A stretch of 22,545 nt of DNA from a virus, in IMG/VR virus record IMGVR_UViG_3300030389_001821, positions 1 to 22,545 of that record, one strand, 5' to 3'. Each line of letters begins with the position of its first letter. The first letter of the stretch is position 1. Shown here one piece after another: positions 1 through 9,077 of the stretch. The position numbers and the translations under genes were made by a program. Under the pieces are notes generated by a model. It was not told the DNA's origin. It did not search any database and saw only the letters and a list, made by a program, of their open reading frames with translations.

Positions 1-89
1 CCGCTTGCGTCAAAAGCACCAGCAGAATCATCAATAGAAACTACCGTTCCAGCGTATGCTTTATAAATTGCTTCGTGGTCTAATGCCAT
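1..89 (-). CDS. XkdW-like protein, N-terminus only
   Basis: The last gene runs off the low-coordinate edge, so only the first 29 complete codons are seen, from ATG at 89. The visible sequence begins MALDHEAIYKAYAGTVVSID and continues with an acidic, Ala-rich stretch (DDSAGAFDASG). A D-AIYK-x-Y...V...I-D...AFD pattern is typical of short XkdW-type proteins that follow tail-fibre genes in related phages. The family call is tentative on so little sequence. The 34 bases between it and the preceding fibre gene show no promoter-like element. Confidence 0.45.
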   Translation of the reverse strand, partial: MALDHEAIYKAYAGTVVSIDDSAGAFDAS

Positions 90-123
90 AATTAGTTTTT
101 AATTAGATTATACATGGAAGTAA

Positions 124-645
124 TCATGCTGACACCTCCATTACAGTTATTGTTGAAGCAGTCCTAGCGTGTGCAGCCGAGTCTGTGTCACCATGCGCTC
201 GGTTTACATGAACTGAACCTGATGAATTACCATTACTCACTTGAATTTTGTATGTAATTGCTGAAGTTGTATTTGGTGAATCAAGAAAATTAACTGTAGT
301 TGTTCTAGGTGTTTCATGATCACCAATAGCATAAATAGCTCCAAAGCATCTAGGTCTACTACCCGCAGCGTCACCTTGACAGATTTCAGTAGAATTTCTT
401 AATAATTTAAAATTTTCTCTAGCATTTGAGTTTCCCTGACCTGTCACATATGCAATTATAAAAATTTTACTAGAAGTAGAAGTAGGTGTAATGGATACAC
501 TTAAGCCAGTAACATCTGTAAAAGAATGGCTAGTTGTGCTAAATGTATCAGTTTTAGTTGTTGATTTTATTTGAACTATTCCACCGCCACCGCCTGTAGG
601 GACTCCCGCAACTGGTATTATGCTGTTGACTTTTAATGTACTCAT
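124..645 (-). CDS. Fibre-type beta-sandwich protein, likely receptor-binding
   Basis: A 173-residue protein. It begins MSTLKVNSIIPVAGVPTGGGGG, an N-terminal adaptor with a glycine hinge, followed by one beta-sandwich head (SVSITPTSTSSKIFIIAYVTG, KLLRNSTEICQGD, TTTVNFLDSPNTTSAITYKIQVSNGN). This is the same layout as many short fibre or tip-knob proteins in marine phage genomes, in which the KVNSI start is frequent. The head contains two cysteines and no enzyme motif. I call it a receptor-binding candidate on layout and position. Confidence 0.7.
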   Translation of the reverse strand: MSTLKVNSIIPVAGVPTGGGGGIVQIKSTTKTDTFSTTSHSFTDVTGLSVSITPTSTSSKIFIIAYVTGQGNSNARENFKLLRNSTEICQGDAAGSRPRCFGAIYAIGDHETPRTTTVNFLDSPNTTSAITYKIQVSNGNSSGSVHVNRAHGDTDSAAHARTASTITVMEVSA

Positions 646-678
646 AACTTTATAACCTTAAATTAATTATATACACTT

Positions 679-1473
679 TTATACTACAGTCCATGTCTCA
701 CCTGCACCAACTGTAACTGTTACTCCGCTTTGAATTTCTACTGGACCAAAAGTTCCAGCATTTTTATTATTTGTTATTTGATAACTACCAGTAATGATTT
801 TATCGTTTTCCCAAAAAATTTCGTTTGTTCCATTACCATTTGCACCGCCACCAGCAACACCCCAGCTTAAAGTTCCTGAGCCATCAGATATAAGTGCATA
901 TCCACTAACAGGTGCATCTGTAGCTGGTAAAGTGAGAGTGACATTGTTTGATACAGTTGCAGGGGCTTGCAAAGCTATAAAATTTGAACTGTCAGAATCA
1001 GCAAATCTTAAATCTGATTGAGATTGTAATGTCAAACCATTTTGATCGAAAAATGCTTTTTCCGTGCCAGCAAATGTCAGTCCTATTTGATTTGATGCCT
1101 TTTTAAATAATCCTGTTGTGCTATCTCCAAAATGCAAAGATGGGGCAGAGGCAGATCCAGCAGAGGCAGCTAATACACCAGTAAGTGTCCCTCCTGATAA
1201 AGATAAAAAACCAAAGTTAGTTTGACTTACATCGCCTAGTGTTATGAAGGCTGAATTTGCTGCATTTCTAATTTTCAGTAAATTTGTATCACTATCAATA
1301 TGTAATTGATAAGCTGCTAAATTTGCCGCCCCAGATGGGTCGCCCGCTGCACTGTTAACTGTTCTTAAGGATTCTAATATATCTTTTAATGCTGTTCGGA
1401 CTGCTAAACCAGTGCCATTATCAGGTGAAAAATTACTTGAAGATTCTTTGCCAGTTGAATTAACTCTTGTCAT
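679..1473 (-). CDS. Tail fibre-like protein
   Basis: A 264-residue protein after the J-like gene. The N-terminal 35 residues are polar, then a helix VRTALKDILESLRTVNSA, and repeated short beta phrases (LSLSGGTLTGVL, APSLHFGDSTTGLFKKASNQIGLT, VTLTLPATDAPVSGYALISDGSGTLSWG) that are typical of trimeric fibre shafts. The C-terminal part has NEIFWENDKIITGSYQITNNKNAG and ends in ...GAGETWTVV, a closing motif common in marine phage fibres. It probably attaches to the tip and contributes to receptor binding. The gap to the next fibre gene is 33 bases. Confidence 0.75.
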   Translation of the reverse strand: MTRVNSTGKESSSNFSPDNGTGLAVRTALKDILESLRTVNSAAGDPSGAANLAAYQLHIDSDTNLLKIRNAANSAFITLGDVSQTNFGFLSLSGGTLTGVLAASAGSASAPSLHFGDSTTGLFKKASNQIGLTFAGTEKAFFDQNGLTLQSQSDLRFADSDSSNFIALQAPATVSNNVTLTLPATDAPVSGYALISDGSGTLSWGVAGGGANGNGTNEIFWENDKIITGSYQITNNKNAGTFGPVEIQSGVTVTVGAGETWTVV

Positions 1474-1476
1474 TAG

Positions 1477-4400
1477 TTATGCACCTTTTCCATATCCTAA
1501 CGCTTGAAACGTAAATTTCACATCTATGACTGTATTTGATGAGTTCTTGAAAACTATTGTAAATCCAGCACCACTAATAGAACTAAGAAGAAAAAATGCA
1601 CCACTTGGCAAATCCTCTGGAGCTATAGAAATAGATGGAAGAAAAGCTGTAGTTGAACCACCGATTGCACTTGTGCCTGTAAAAAATGGTTTGCCAAAAA
1701 CAACTGATAAACCGCTGGCACTTGTCCCAGACTGTAAAGGTGTGCTGATAATATTTCCTCCTGACTGATATTTGTTTTCTGTTCTAGATGGCAAGAAAGC
1801 ATCAAAACCTAATTCAGTTAATTTTATATTTTCATTCGCATTTAAAGAAATTAAATTTGACGTAAATTTAAAAGACCTTCCGACAAATGAACCGTTTGTT
1901 AAGTTCTGTAATGATGTAAAAGAACTATTATCTGTTGATGTTTGCACCTGTAATTTACTTTTTAATCTTTCACTACCAGCACCATCAAAATTTAATCTTG
2001 CGTCTAAATCTGGTATTGAATCAAACAAGTCTGAAACATTAAAACCTTCAATTTTAATATGTCTTGCTAGTCTTAAATTTGTAAATACAGAACCTAAATC
2101 AAAAACTGAAGCAAATTCATAAGTCCCTGTAAGATTGTTTGCTGGATTTGTAAGTTGTAATGCATTTGAAACTACACTTACATTTGTTTTGGTTCCGCTA
2201 AATGCAGTTTGTTCTCTTTGGCTTTTGATTAAAAGCTCGTCTTGTATTTCTGGCAACGATAATTCAACTTTTGCCTCTGTAGTCGATAAACGTCCACCCA
2301 AATCCCGAAATTTTAGACTGTAAGTTCCTGTCAATGCTGGTAATATTGCTTCATTTGTAGCTCCATTTATATTTTCATTTAAGTCTGTAGAGTTAAGAAA
2401 TGTAGCCTGTGCTAAAGAATTAGGAGTGTGCCTTATAACACAATTCCCACCAAATTCAACGTCAAGAGAAGTAGTTTTTGTCCATGATAATTTTACTTGT
2501 GCATTATTTATTGGTTCAATTTCAAAATTTGTCGGATTTTCTGGAACAGCAGTTAAACCAACAGTATTAACTGTTTTTTCTGTCGGTCTTGCACTTCTCT
2601 CTCCATTACTATTTAAAGTATAGATTTGTATATTATAAGAACCTGACTCTGAGGGTAAAATTTCATGCTCTGATTGTTGGGTTGTTACAACTACTGGATT
2701 TTCATTGTCTTTTCTGTAGATTAATTGATAACCAGATGCACCCTCAACACTTTGCCAATCAATAAATAATTTTGGCACTGGTCTATTATTATTCAAAACA
2801 ATTTTTTCTTCAATAGCTTTTGACCCATCTGCACCGTCAATAATTTGTGGTGATGGCAAAAGACTTGTAAGTAAATTTATATTTTTTACTGGTAGTTGTT
2901 GACCATCCTCTACAGCTTCATACTTTCCAGCATTATGAATTACAGCAACGATTGAAAAAGTTTTTTTATCATTTTCTTTAACATTTAAAACTCTGTAAGA
3001 CAAAACAGACAATGAGGCCGATTCTAAAATATAAGGACTATTAAGAACTGGGGCTGAAGAAAAATTAGAGGATACATTTACTATGTTTCCACCGCTATAA
3101 GATCCAATGGTTTTTCTCTCTACTGTGCCATCTGATAGCATGCAACTTATAGTTGGAGAATCACTTATATCTGGTAAATTAGTTTGTGTTACATCATCAA
3201 GTGTTACCTGACTAACACTAGATGCTTTTACCAAACCCCCTCTCCTTGTAGCAGCTTTTACTCGATCAGAAATACCTATAATATCGCCTATTCTCAAGAC
3301 AGAACCAGCAGCAATATTTGTTTCAAAAGCAACTGTTTCTGTTTGTGTTTGCTGTGTATTTAAAAACCATTTACCAACTCTTTGAGCTTGCCCTCTAGAA
3401 GTAATACCAAAAGTAGTTATTGTTTTTGTCTGTGTACCAAATTTTGCTTGAGCAGAACTATCTTTTACAGTTACATAATCTATTTCTTGAGTTTCTAAGT
3501 CAAAATAAGAAACATTTATGACATTAAATCTTGTTTTTGCAGATGAGCCAGAATATATAAAATCTCCATTTACAACATTAGCGTTGTTGAAAACATAATT
3601 AAATGTGATTGCACTTGGATCATTTATGTCTTGAGGGGCATCTTGAGCAATTTTTATTACACCTTCTTCATAGAAAGGTGTTGCTCTCATTACTGAACAA
3701 ATATCTTTTATTACAGCCATAGCATCCCGTCTACTTTGAATATTGACGTTGATAGAAAATCTTGGTTCTTGACCTCCATTGCCATCATCAACTAATTCAC
3801 TGCAATATTTACTTACCCCAAAGAAAGTAAATGGATCAAGTTCTGTCTCTGGTATTGCGCAACCACTAATTGTGTCTGTCAAAAGATCATATAAAACCCA
3901 AGCAGGGTCAGAACACCATTCTTTATCTGTTTTAAAACTACCGTTGAAAGTACCAGAATAAGTTAAGCGACCATTGGAATAGTCGACTGTTGAATTATGA
4001 GGAATTTTTATAAGTTTACCTCTGACTCTAAACACTCTTTTAGGTGCAGAAGTAAATAGTTCAGATGAAAACCGCAAAGAAGAATATGCAATATTAGGGT
4101 AATTATTTTTTTCATTAATAATTTGTCTTACTTCAGCAAGTCTTAATGTGTTAAAAGTATTTTCATCTCCTGTGTCATTTTCTCTTTCTATTGACACAAC
4201 AACAGGAAAAAAAGACCCTGAAGCTCCAGCAGTATTTCTATTAAATCCAGTTAATTTTTGTAAGTCGATACCAAAATCTCTATTGTAAGGATTGAAACTC
4301 TTTCCGCTTATAGTTTCTTGAATTACATTCTGGGCGTTTCCATTATTTGGATTCACTTTTATCAAAACTTGCACTGAAGTAGATTCTCTATTTCCATTTT

Positions 4401-4884
4401 CGGTATTTACTTTAAAAAATTGGTCAAATTTTGCTTTTATTTGAACAAAATCAACCTCTGTATTTGTTATCGTTGCTGATCTTGGAGTGGCACTACCACC
4501 AACAGGGAAAGTACATTCTTGATTTTTGTCACCAGTAATAACTTCACTAATTTGCTGTGCAGCGGCATTTAAAACAGCATTATTAGCTGTACCGTCTTGA
4601 AATTCAAAAGTAATTTTGTCTTTTTGATAATTAAATTCTGAGTCATTAGGATTTGTATTACTGGCATCACCCTGTAAAACAGCAGTTTTATTTAAAAATA
4701 AATCTTTGAGAAATGCATTTTTAAAAGCTGTGCTTGTCTTATCTGTAATTCTTGCCTTACTAGCTGTTGCAGACCCTTCTATTTGTCCTTCTGCTAAAGC
4801 GTCAACAACAGTACCAAAATCAATAGATTTTAAAAGATTATCAGGGAAAAGAGCATCAATAATCTGTCTTACAGGAAAAACCAT
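1477..4884 (-). CDS. Tail tip attachment protein, lambda J-like
   Basis: A 1135-residue protein, the largest in the window, with the J-type tip hub in the N-terminal two thirds: IDFGTVVDALAEGQIEG (about 21-37) and WVLYDLLTD...GCAIP (about 327-345), then SRRDAMAVIKDICSVMRA. Fibronectin-III-like strands with LFIDWQSVEGASGYQLIYRK (about 715-735) and QVKLSWTKT follow, two domains in tandem. The C-terminus is beta rich and ends FQALGYGKGA, an ending I know from marine phage J proteins. The C-terminal portion is the likely receptor contact. No Shine-Dalgarno sequence precedes the ATG at 4884. Length is close to that of lambda J (1132). Confidence 0.92.
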   Translation of the reverse strand: MVFPVRQIIDALFPDNLLKSIDFGTVVDALAEGQIEGSATASKARITDKTSTAFKNAFLKDLFLNKTAVLQGDASNTNPNDSEFNYQKDKITFEFQDGTANNAVLNAAAQQISEVITGDKNQECTFPVGGSATPRSATITNTEVDFVQIKAKFDQFFKVNTENGNRESTSVQVLIKVNPNNGNAQNVIQETISGKSFNPYNRDFGIDLQKLTGFNRNTAGASGSFFPVVVSIERENDTGDENTFNTLRLAEVRQIINEKNNYPNIAYSSLRFSSELFTSAPKRVFRVRGKLIKIPHNSTVDYSNGRLTYSGTFNGSFKTDKEWCSDPAWVLYDLLTDTISGCAIPETELDPFTFFGVSKYCSELVDDGNGGQEPRFSINVNIQSRRDAMAVIKDICSVMRATPFYEEGVIKIAQDAPQDINDPSAITFNYVFNNANVVNGDFIYSGSSAKTRFNVINVSYFDLETQEIDYVTVKDSSAQAKFGTQTKTITTFGITSRGQAQRVGKWFLNTQQTQTETVAFETNIAAGSVLRIGDIIGISDRVKAATRRGGLVKASSVSQVTLDDVTQTNLPDISDSPTISCMLSDGTVERKTIGSYSGGNIVNVSSNFSSAPVLNSPYILESASLSVLSYRVLNVKENDKKTFSIVAVIHNAGKYEAVEDGQQLPVKNINLLTSLLPSPQIIDGADGSKAIEEKIVLNNNRPVPKLFIDWQSVEGASGYQLIYRKDNENPVVVTTQQSEHEILPSESGSYNIQIYTLNSNGERSARPTEKTVNTVGLTAVPENPTNFEIEPINNAQVKLSWTKTTSLDVEFGGNCVIRHTPNSLAQATFLNSTDLNENINGATNEAILPALTGTYSLKFRDLGGRLSTTEAKVELSLPEIQDELLIKSQREQTAFSGTKTNVSVVSNALQLTNPANNLTGTYEFASVFDLGSVFTNLRLARHIKIEGFNVSDLFDSIPDLDARLNFDGAGSERLKSKLQVQTSTDNSSFTSLQNLTNGSFVGRSFKFTSNLISLNANENIKLTELGFDAFLPSRTENKYQSGGNIISTPLQSGTSASGLSVVFGKPFFTGTSAIGGSTTAFLPSISIAPEDLPSGAFFLLSSISGAGFTIVFKNSSNTVIDVKFTFQALGYGKGA

Positions 4885-4888
4885 TTTT

Positions 4889-5440
4889 TTATTTGTTTAC
4901 GACTTGAAAAGTATCAATGGAAGAGCTTACAACTGTACTTCCAATCAAAGTCTCTCCATATACTATGTTAATTGGTACGCCTTGTTTTGAATTATTCAAA
5001 AGGCCAGTAAAAACAAAACTAGGGTCTTGGGGATCCTCTTGTCTTGTTACATTATTCGTTTTTTGAGGGTCAGGTGTAAGCATATCCTGAACCCCCTGAA
5101 TCATTAAGTTGACACCGTATCTTTGAATCCATGGACCAACAACAGGTATAAAACCACCTACTATAGTTAGTCCAAATCCTAATACACTTTTCCAAAATCC
5201 CTCACCATGAATAACAGGAATAATCTTTATATCACTATCAGTTTGTAGGTCTAACATATCTCCCCATATCCTTAATTCACCCGCCATAACACAATATTCT
5301 TGGTCTTTTATATGTTCATTAACACCCTCAAAATTATTTATCAAAAAGCTGAACGCTTCTCTAGGACTGTTAGCTTTGATTTCAAAAGTAGATTGACCTA
5401 CTAATTTCCTTAGTCTTCCATAAACAGTTAATTTAATCAT
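4889..5440 (-). CDS. Tail assembly protein, lambda I-like (ubiquitin-like fold)
   Basis: A 183-residue protein. The first 80 residues (IKLTVYGRLRKLVG...FEIKANSPREAFSFLINNF...ELRIWGD...DIKIIPVIHG) are a beta-grasp, ubiquitin-like domain of the lambda tail I type. They are followed by a hydrophobic, glycine-rich stretch (about 82-121, VLGFGLTIVGGFIPVVGP) that could insert in a membrane or pack in the tip, and a 60-residue polar tail with PDPQKTNNVTRQEDPQDPSFVFTG. It overlaps the K-like gene by 8 bases and ends 4 bases before the J-like gene. In lambda, I is needed for tip assembly and is not a major virion component. Confidence 0.85.
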   Translation of the reverse strand: MIKLTVYGRLRKLVGQSTFEIKANSPREAFSFLINNFEGVNEHIKDQEYCVMAGELRIWGDMLDLQTDSDIKIIPVIHGEGFWKSVLGFGLTIVGGFIPVVGPWIQRYGVNLMIQGVQDMLTPDPQKTNNVTRQEDPQDPSFVFTGLLNNSKQGVPINIVYGETLIGSTVVSSSIDTFQVVNK

Positions 5441-5780
5441 TTATCTCAGTTGGATATAAAACAATAATAGACTTAGTTTCTGGTTCAACGATATAAAAAG
5501 GTAAATCTTGATTTTTACAGCATATTTTATCTGCATCGCTAAAAGCTAACTCACAATCTGGATGACTATGTACGATTCCGAGAACTTCTCCTTTATCTTC
5601 TCCAGCAGCATAGTCTAAAGGATCTATAACAAAAGCTTTTTCTTTGTACATTTGACAGATGTTTTTACATTTCCAATAGGTTTCAATACCATCTAAATCA
5701 ATTATCAAGCCACAAGATTCCTCTGGATAACACTCTTTAGCGTGTTCAAAAGCCTCTGTTGACCAAGTGTAATCTTCCAT
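5433..5780 (-). CDS. Tail-tip JAB/MPN metallopeptidase, lambda K-like N-terminal domain only
   Basis: A 115-residue protein with a complete JAMM zinc signature: upstream Glu in PEESCGLI (E21), then HSH (H71, H73), S81 and D84 in HSHPDCELAFSDAD. In lambda-type K proteins this domain is followed by an NlpC/P60 peptidoglycan hydrolase domain. That second domain is absent here and I saw no NlpC/P60-like sequence nearby. The protein precedes the ubiquitin-like I protein with an 8-base overlap, so the two may act together, the JAB domain acting on or near the beta-grasp fold. The zinc site looks intact, so activity is plausible. Confidence 0.88.
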   Translation of the reverse strand: MEDYTWSTEAFEHAKECYPEESCGLIIDLDGIETYWKCKNICQMYKEKAFVIDPLDYAAGEDKGEVLGIVHSHPDCELAFSDADKICCKNQDLPFYIVEPETKSIIVLYPTEIND

Positions 5781-6403
5781 TATACAAATGTACCTACTGC
5801 AGGGAATAAGTCTCTTGTAACAACCCTTTGAGGTATATTTCTATTCTGCAGATCATGCGCAGCTGTTAGCTCAAATTCTACTATTTGTCTATTTTCAATA
5901 GCTTTTCTATCTATCACAAAAATTTCATCTCGCATTCTGTCATTACTAGGTGTACCAAAAGGGTTGGAACCTGAAGCGAAATTTGCATTATCTAAAGCAG
6001 AAGCTAATGGCATTTTTCTTGTAACTTTTGCACTAACTAAATCATTATGAGGTGTTATCAAATTTACTGTATTTAAAAAATCACTCATAGTTATAACAAG
6101 TCCTGTAGATGGATTTTGCACTATACCACCAACATTAGAAAAAGTTAATACAGGTCTGCTTATTACACCTCTAGAATTTTTCTCAAATCCAGAGACTTTT
6201 ACTGCGACTCTTTGATAAGCGTTCGTTTGATATATAACTTCACCGAAATTATTAAGATTCGCACCAGCATGAAATCTGTAGACAGTAGGCAAGTTTTGAG
6301 GATTGCCAGTTGCTATATGAGTACCTACCGTTAGCTCAAGTTCAAATAATTCGATGATAGAACTAGGATTTATTTTATTTAACTCTGTATATGGAATTGC
6401 CAT
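5780..6403 (-). CDS. Minor tail protein, lambda L-like, without cysteines
   Basis: A 207-residue protein that starts with IPYTELNKINPSSIIELFELEL (the N-terminal strand typical of lambda L), continues with VYRFHAGANLNNFGEVIYQTNAYQRVAVKV and ends with QRVVTRDLFPAVGTFV. In lambda L the C-terminal domain binds a [4Fe-4S] cluster through four cysteines. Here there is no cysteine anywhere in the protein, and the protein stops directly after the V-T-R-D segment where that domain would begin. It lies exactly between M-like and K-like genes. Loss of the cluster domain, or supply of that function by another tip protein, is inferred. Confidence 0.85.
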   Translation of the reverse strand: MAIPYTELNKINPSSIIELFELELTVGTHIATGNPQNLPTVYRFHAGANLNNFGEVIYQTNAYQRVAVKVSGFEKNSRGVISRPVLTFSNVGGIVQNPSTGLVITMSDFLNTVNLITPHNDLVSAKVTRKMPLASALDNANFASGSNPFGTPSNDRMRDEIFVIDRKAIENRQIVEFELTAAHDLQNRNIPQRVVTRDLFPAVGTFV

Positions 6404-6744
6404 TATGCTTCAAAGACCTCTCTGAAAGTACAAGAAAGTGAAACTCTATCTACATAAGGAATAGTTCTAGGAAAATTCTCGCAAACAAATTTTCTTGATG
6501 ATGATTCACTAGGTAAAGTGTAATCAAAAGATTCACCATCATCTATTCTTGCGTTAAGAAAAGTTATTGCAGTATTAGCATCAGTTTGTGAAAGTTCAAA
6601 TACTAAATTGACAGTTAAAGGGTTTCTGTTTAAACCCTCAGTCAATCGTTGTTCAAAATTATCGCCAAAAGTTACCACAGTTTGTGATGGTTGGGGAGTA
6701 ATCCTTGTATTGTATGTTGGGTTTGCAATGGGAAAAGTAGCCAT
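6403..6744 (-). CDS. Minor tail protein, lambda M-like
   Basis: A 113-residue protein that starts the tail-tip cassette. It contains NTRITPQPSQTVVTFGDNFEQRLTEGLNRNP (about 12-42), and later DGESFDYTLPSE and a C-terminal VSLSCTFREVFEA. The FGD-x-F-x-QR-x-x-x-G-x-N pattern and the ending ...L-x-C-x-F-x-EVFE are typical of phage minor tail protein M/distal tail relatives. It links the tape measure's distal end to the tip. TAATG overlaps at both ends show a translationally coupled cassette. Confidence 0.82.
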   Translation of the reverse strand: MATFPIANPTYNTRITPQPSQTVVTFGDNFEQRLTEGLNRNPLTVNLVFELSQTDANTAITFLNARIDDGESFDYTLPSESSSRKFVCENFPRTIPYVDRVSLSCTFREVFEA

Positions 6745-9059
6745 TAACTTAATAGACCTCCCGCTCTTTTTTGTGTAATTATCTCAGACTGTATTGCTGC
6801 AGCTAATTGCTCTCCAAATTGGTTAGCTTCTTTGTTATTACCTTGAACACTAGAACCTGAAGCATCGACATTTACAGTGATGTTATTTACAACTGATTGC
6901 CCTCCACCTATTTCGTTGTTAGGTGTGATAAACCCTCTGCTGGTTCCCATTGTCAGCAATTCGGGTCCCTTTTCACCTACAAGAAAAGTTTTACCAGCAG
7001 CTACTTTACCTCCTCCAGCTTTCTTGCCTCCAAACATATTGCCGAGAAAATTTCCTATTTTGCCGCCAATCCCTGACACTGCTTGTTGAATAGCGACTTC
7101 AATTAATTTTCTTTTGAGTTGATCTAAAACACTAATCGCAGCATCAGCTAATGATTTTGTACCTTCAACTGCTGCAGTTAAATTATCTACAATACTCTTT
7201 TCGATATCCTCTCCAATTTTTTTAAATTTTTCTTTTAGGGTTTCTGTTTTCTCTGTTGCTTCGTCTGTTTTAGTTTTTGTTTCATCTATCCCTTTATTTA
7301 TTCTTCCTTGGGTTTCAACTATTTTGTTTTTTGCATCTAATTGTTTGTTGTTCTCATCAGTTATAGTCGTTTCTACTTCAGCAAAATCTAATATTCCCTG
7401 TTTTAATTTATCTAGATTTTCTTGCGCACCTTTTAAAAAGTTTTTACCAAATTCTTTAACTCCTGCAGTATCTAAATTTATTTTTAATTCAGGTAACTCT
7501 AAACCTCCTAACAATTTTCTTAAAGGTTCTGGTATTGAATCAATTATTTTCTGTACAAATTCTCTAAATTTTGTAGCTAATCCTTGTAGTAATTCATTGA
7601 TTTTAGTTCTTACAAATCTATTAAAATCTACTAATAGTTTTATTATTTTACCTATAACTCCCCCTATAACTTTACCTACAAATATTATCTGGTCAGAAGA
7701 ATCTTTTACTGCTTGCTTAACAGCTATCCACCCTTGTTCAAGCTCAAAAACAACACTTAATCCATCTATACCTATTGCTTGGGCTATGGCAGAGCCTATC
7801 TCGTTTATCGCAGCAAACAATGCTCTGAAAGGTGCAGCAGCTAACTGTGCAGCCGAGCCAAGAGCCTCTACTGTTACAGCAGCTATTTTTAAACTTTCTC
7901 TTATTAAGATTCCAAACTCTGAACCCTCTGTAGATAAATTCGTAAATGCAGTGCCTAGTCTTGTCAGCTGTCCTTGAATTGTATTTGATGCTGTAAATGC
8001 AGCTTTAGCAGCAGTGCCTTGAGCATTAGCTTGATTTTCTAAATTTTTATTGAAAGATACAAGTTGGTCATTTAATAAAGGTAATATTGCAGTTCTAGCT
8101 TCGACTGACCCAAAGAACTGTGCCAGAGTTTCTTCACTGGCTCCACCTTTTGCTATAAGCTCCTCTAAAACTCCTCCCAAGCCTTTTGTACTCAAGGCTG
8201 TGGCGTTAAAGTCTATTCCTAACTTCTCAGCGGCTTTTGCGGCCTCGCTTGTGGGTTTTTGTATAGAAGCAATAACCTGTCGTAGTCCAGCAAAAGTTGA
8301 CTCAACTGGTACACCTGTGGCGGTAACAGTAGAGATTGCCGCGTTTAATTCTTCTATACCTACACCAGCACCAGCAGCAATAGGTGCAAGACGTCCTATT
8401 TGTTGTGCGTATTGATCTACTACAATTTTACCGTCATTTTGTGTTTGTATAAAACCATCAACTAATTTTGCTGCTTTATCTGATTCCAAACCATAAGCAT
8501 TAAGTACAGATGTCGTTGCGTCTGCCACAGTAGCTAGTTCAGAAAATCCACCAGTAGCACCTAATTGAGAAGCTTTTAAAACATCTGAAAGTTCTGCTAC
8601 CTCACCAAAACCAGCTGAAGCTACATCATAAGACGCTGATAATAAGTCTAATGCAGATACTTGTCCGCTTAATTCATTTGACAGAGATGCAAGTTTTGGT
8701 TTTAAAGTATCAACATCTACTCCTAAAGTTTTAACTTTCGCGCTGGCAAAGTCTTGAGCAGACAAATCTGTGAATACTTTACCTAAAGCAGCTATTAAAG
8801 TAATACCAGCAGTAATAGGTGCTAAAGCTGTAGCTAATGCTAAACCAGCACTCTTAAAACTAATAGCAGCACCTTTTGCTGCAACACCACTGCCAAAAAA
8901 ACCTTTAGAAAGTATTGGTAAAGTTTTATTTGCGTCTTTTAATTTACTGTTTGTACCATTAACTGTTTGGTTAAATTTTTGTGCTTGCGTATTAACATTT
9001 TTTAGCGCGGTAATCGCTTGGGTAGCTCCAACTCTTAATTCTACGTTTGAAACTGCCAC
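6744..9059 (-). CDS. Tape measure protein
   Basis: A 771-residue protein, the longest after the J-like gene, placed after the chaperones. It has hydrophobic segments (about 57-96 and 450-475), a TP901-like core (LASLSNELSGQVSALDLLSASYDVASAGFGE and the long Ala/Gly helices that follow), a Lys/Glu-rich coiled coil (about 570-640), and a C-terminal FLVGEKGPELLTMG...GFITPNNEIGGG segment frequent in tape measures. No peptidase or transglycosylase motif is seen. Using the general rule of about 0.15 nm per residue, the tail should be about 115 nm long. The start is GTG at 9059. AGGAG lies about 13 bases upstream, a rather long spacing. The stop overlaps the M-like ATG as TAATG. Confidence 0.9.
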   Translation of the reverse strand: MAVSNVELRVGATQAITALKNVNTQAQKFNQTVNGTNSKLKDANKTLPILSKGFFGSGVAAKGAAISFKSAGLALATALAPITAGITLIAALGKVFTDLSAQDFASAKVKTLGVDVDTLKPKLASLSNELSGQVSALDLLSASYDVASAGFGEVAELSDVLKASQLGATGGFSELATVADATTSVLNAYGLESDKAAKLVDGFIQTQNDGKIVVDQYAQQIGRLAPIAAGAGVGIEELNAAISTVTATGVPVESTFAGLRQVIASIQKPTSEAAKAAEKLGIDFNATALSTKGLGGVLEELIAKGGASEETLAQFFGSVEARTAILPLLNDQLVSFNKNLENQANAQGTAAKAAFTASNTIQGQLTRLGTAFTNLSTEGSEFGILIRESLKIAAVTVEALGSAAQLAAAPFRALFAAINEIGSAIAQAIGIDGLSVVFELEQGWIAVKQAVKDSSDQIIFVGKVIGGVIGKIIKLLVDFNRFVRTKINELLQGLATKFREFVQKIIDSIPEPLRKLLGGLELPELKINLDTAGVKEFGKNFLKGAQENLDKLKQGILDFAEVETTITDENNKQLDAKNKIVETQGRINKGIDETKTKTDEATEKTETLKEKFKKIGEDIEKSIVDNLTAAVEGTKSLADAAISVLDQLKRKLIEVAIQQAVSGIGGKIGNFLGNMFGGKKAGGGKVAAGKTFLVGEKGPELLTMGTSRGFITPNNEIGGGQSVVNNITVNVDASGSSVQGNNKEANQFGEQLAAAIQSEIITQKRAGGLLS

Positions 9060-9077
9060 GATTAAACAATAACTCCT

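Noticed and set aside
7324-7977. A 217-codon open frame on the plus strand opposite the tape measure gene
   Set aside because: It is the antisense of a low-complexity Ala/Leu/Lys-rich helical gene, has no recognisable domain and runs against an all-minus operon. Long antisense frames are expected there.
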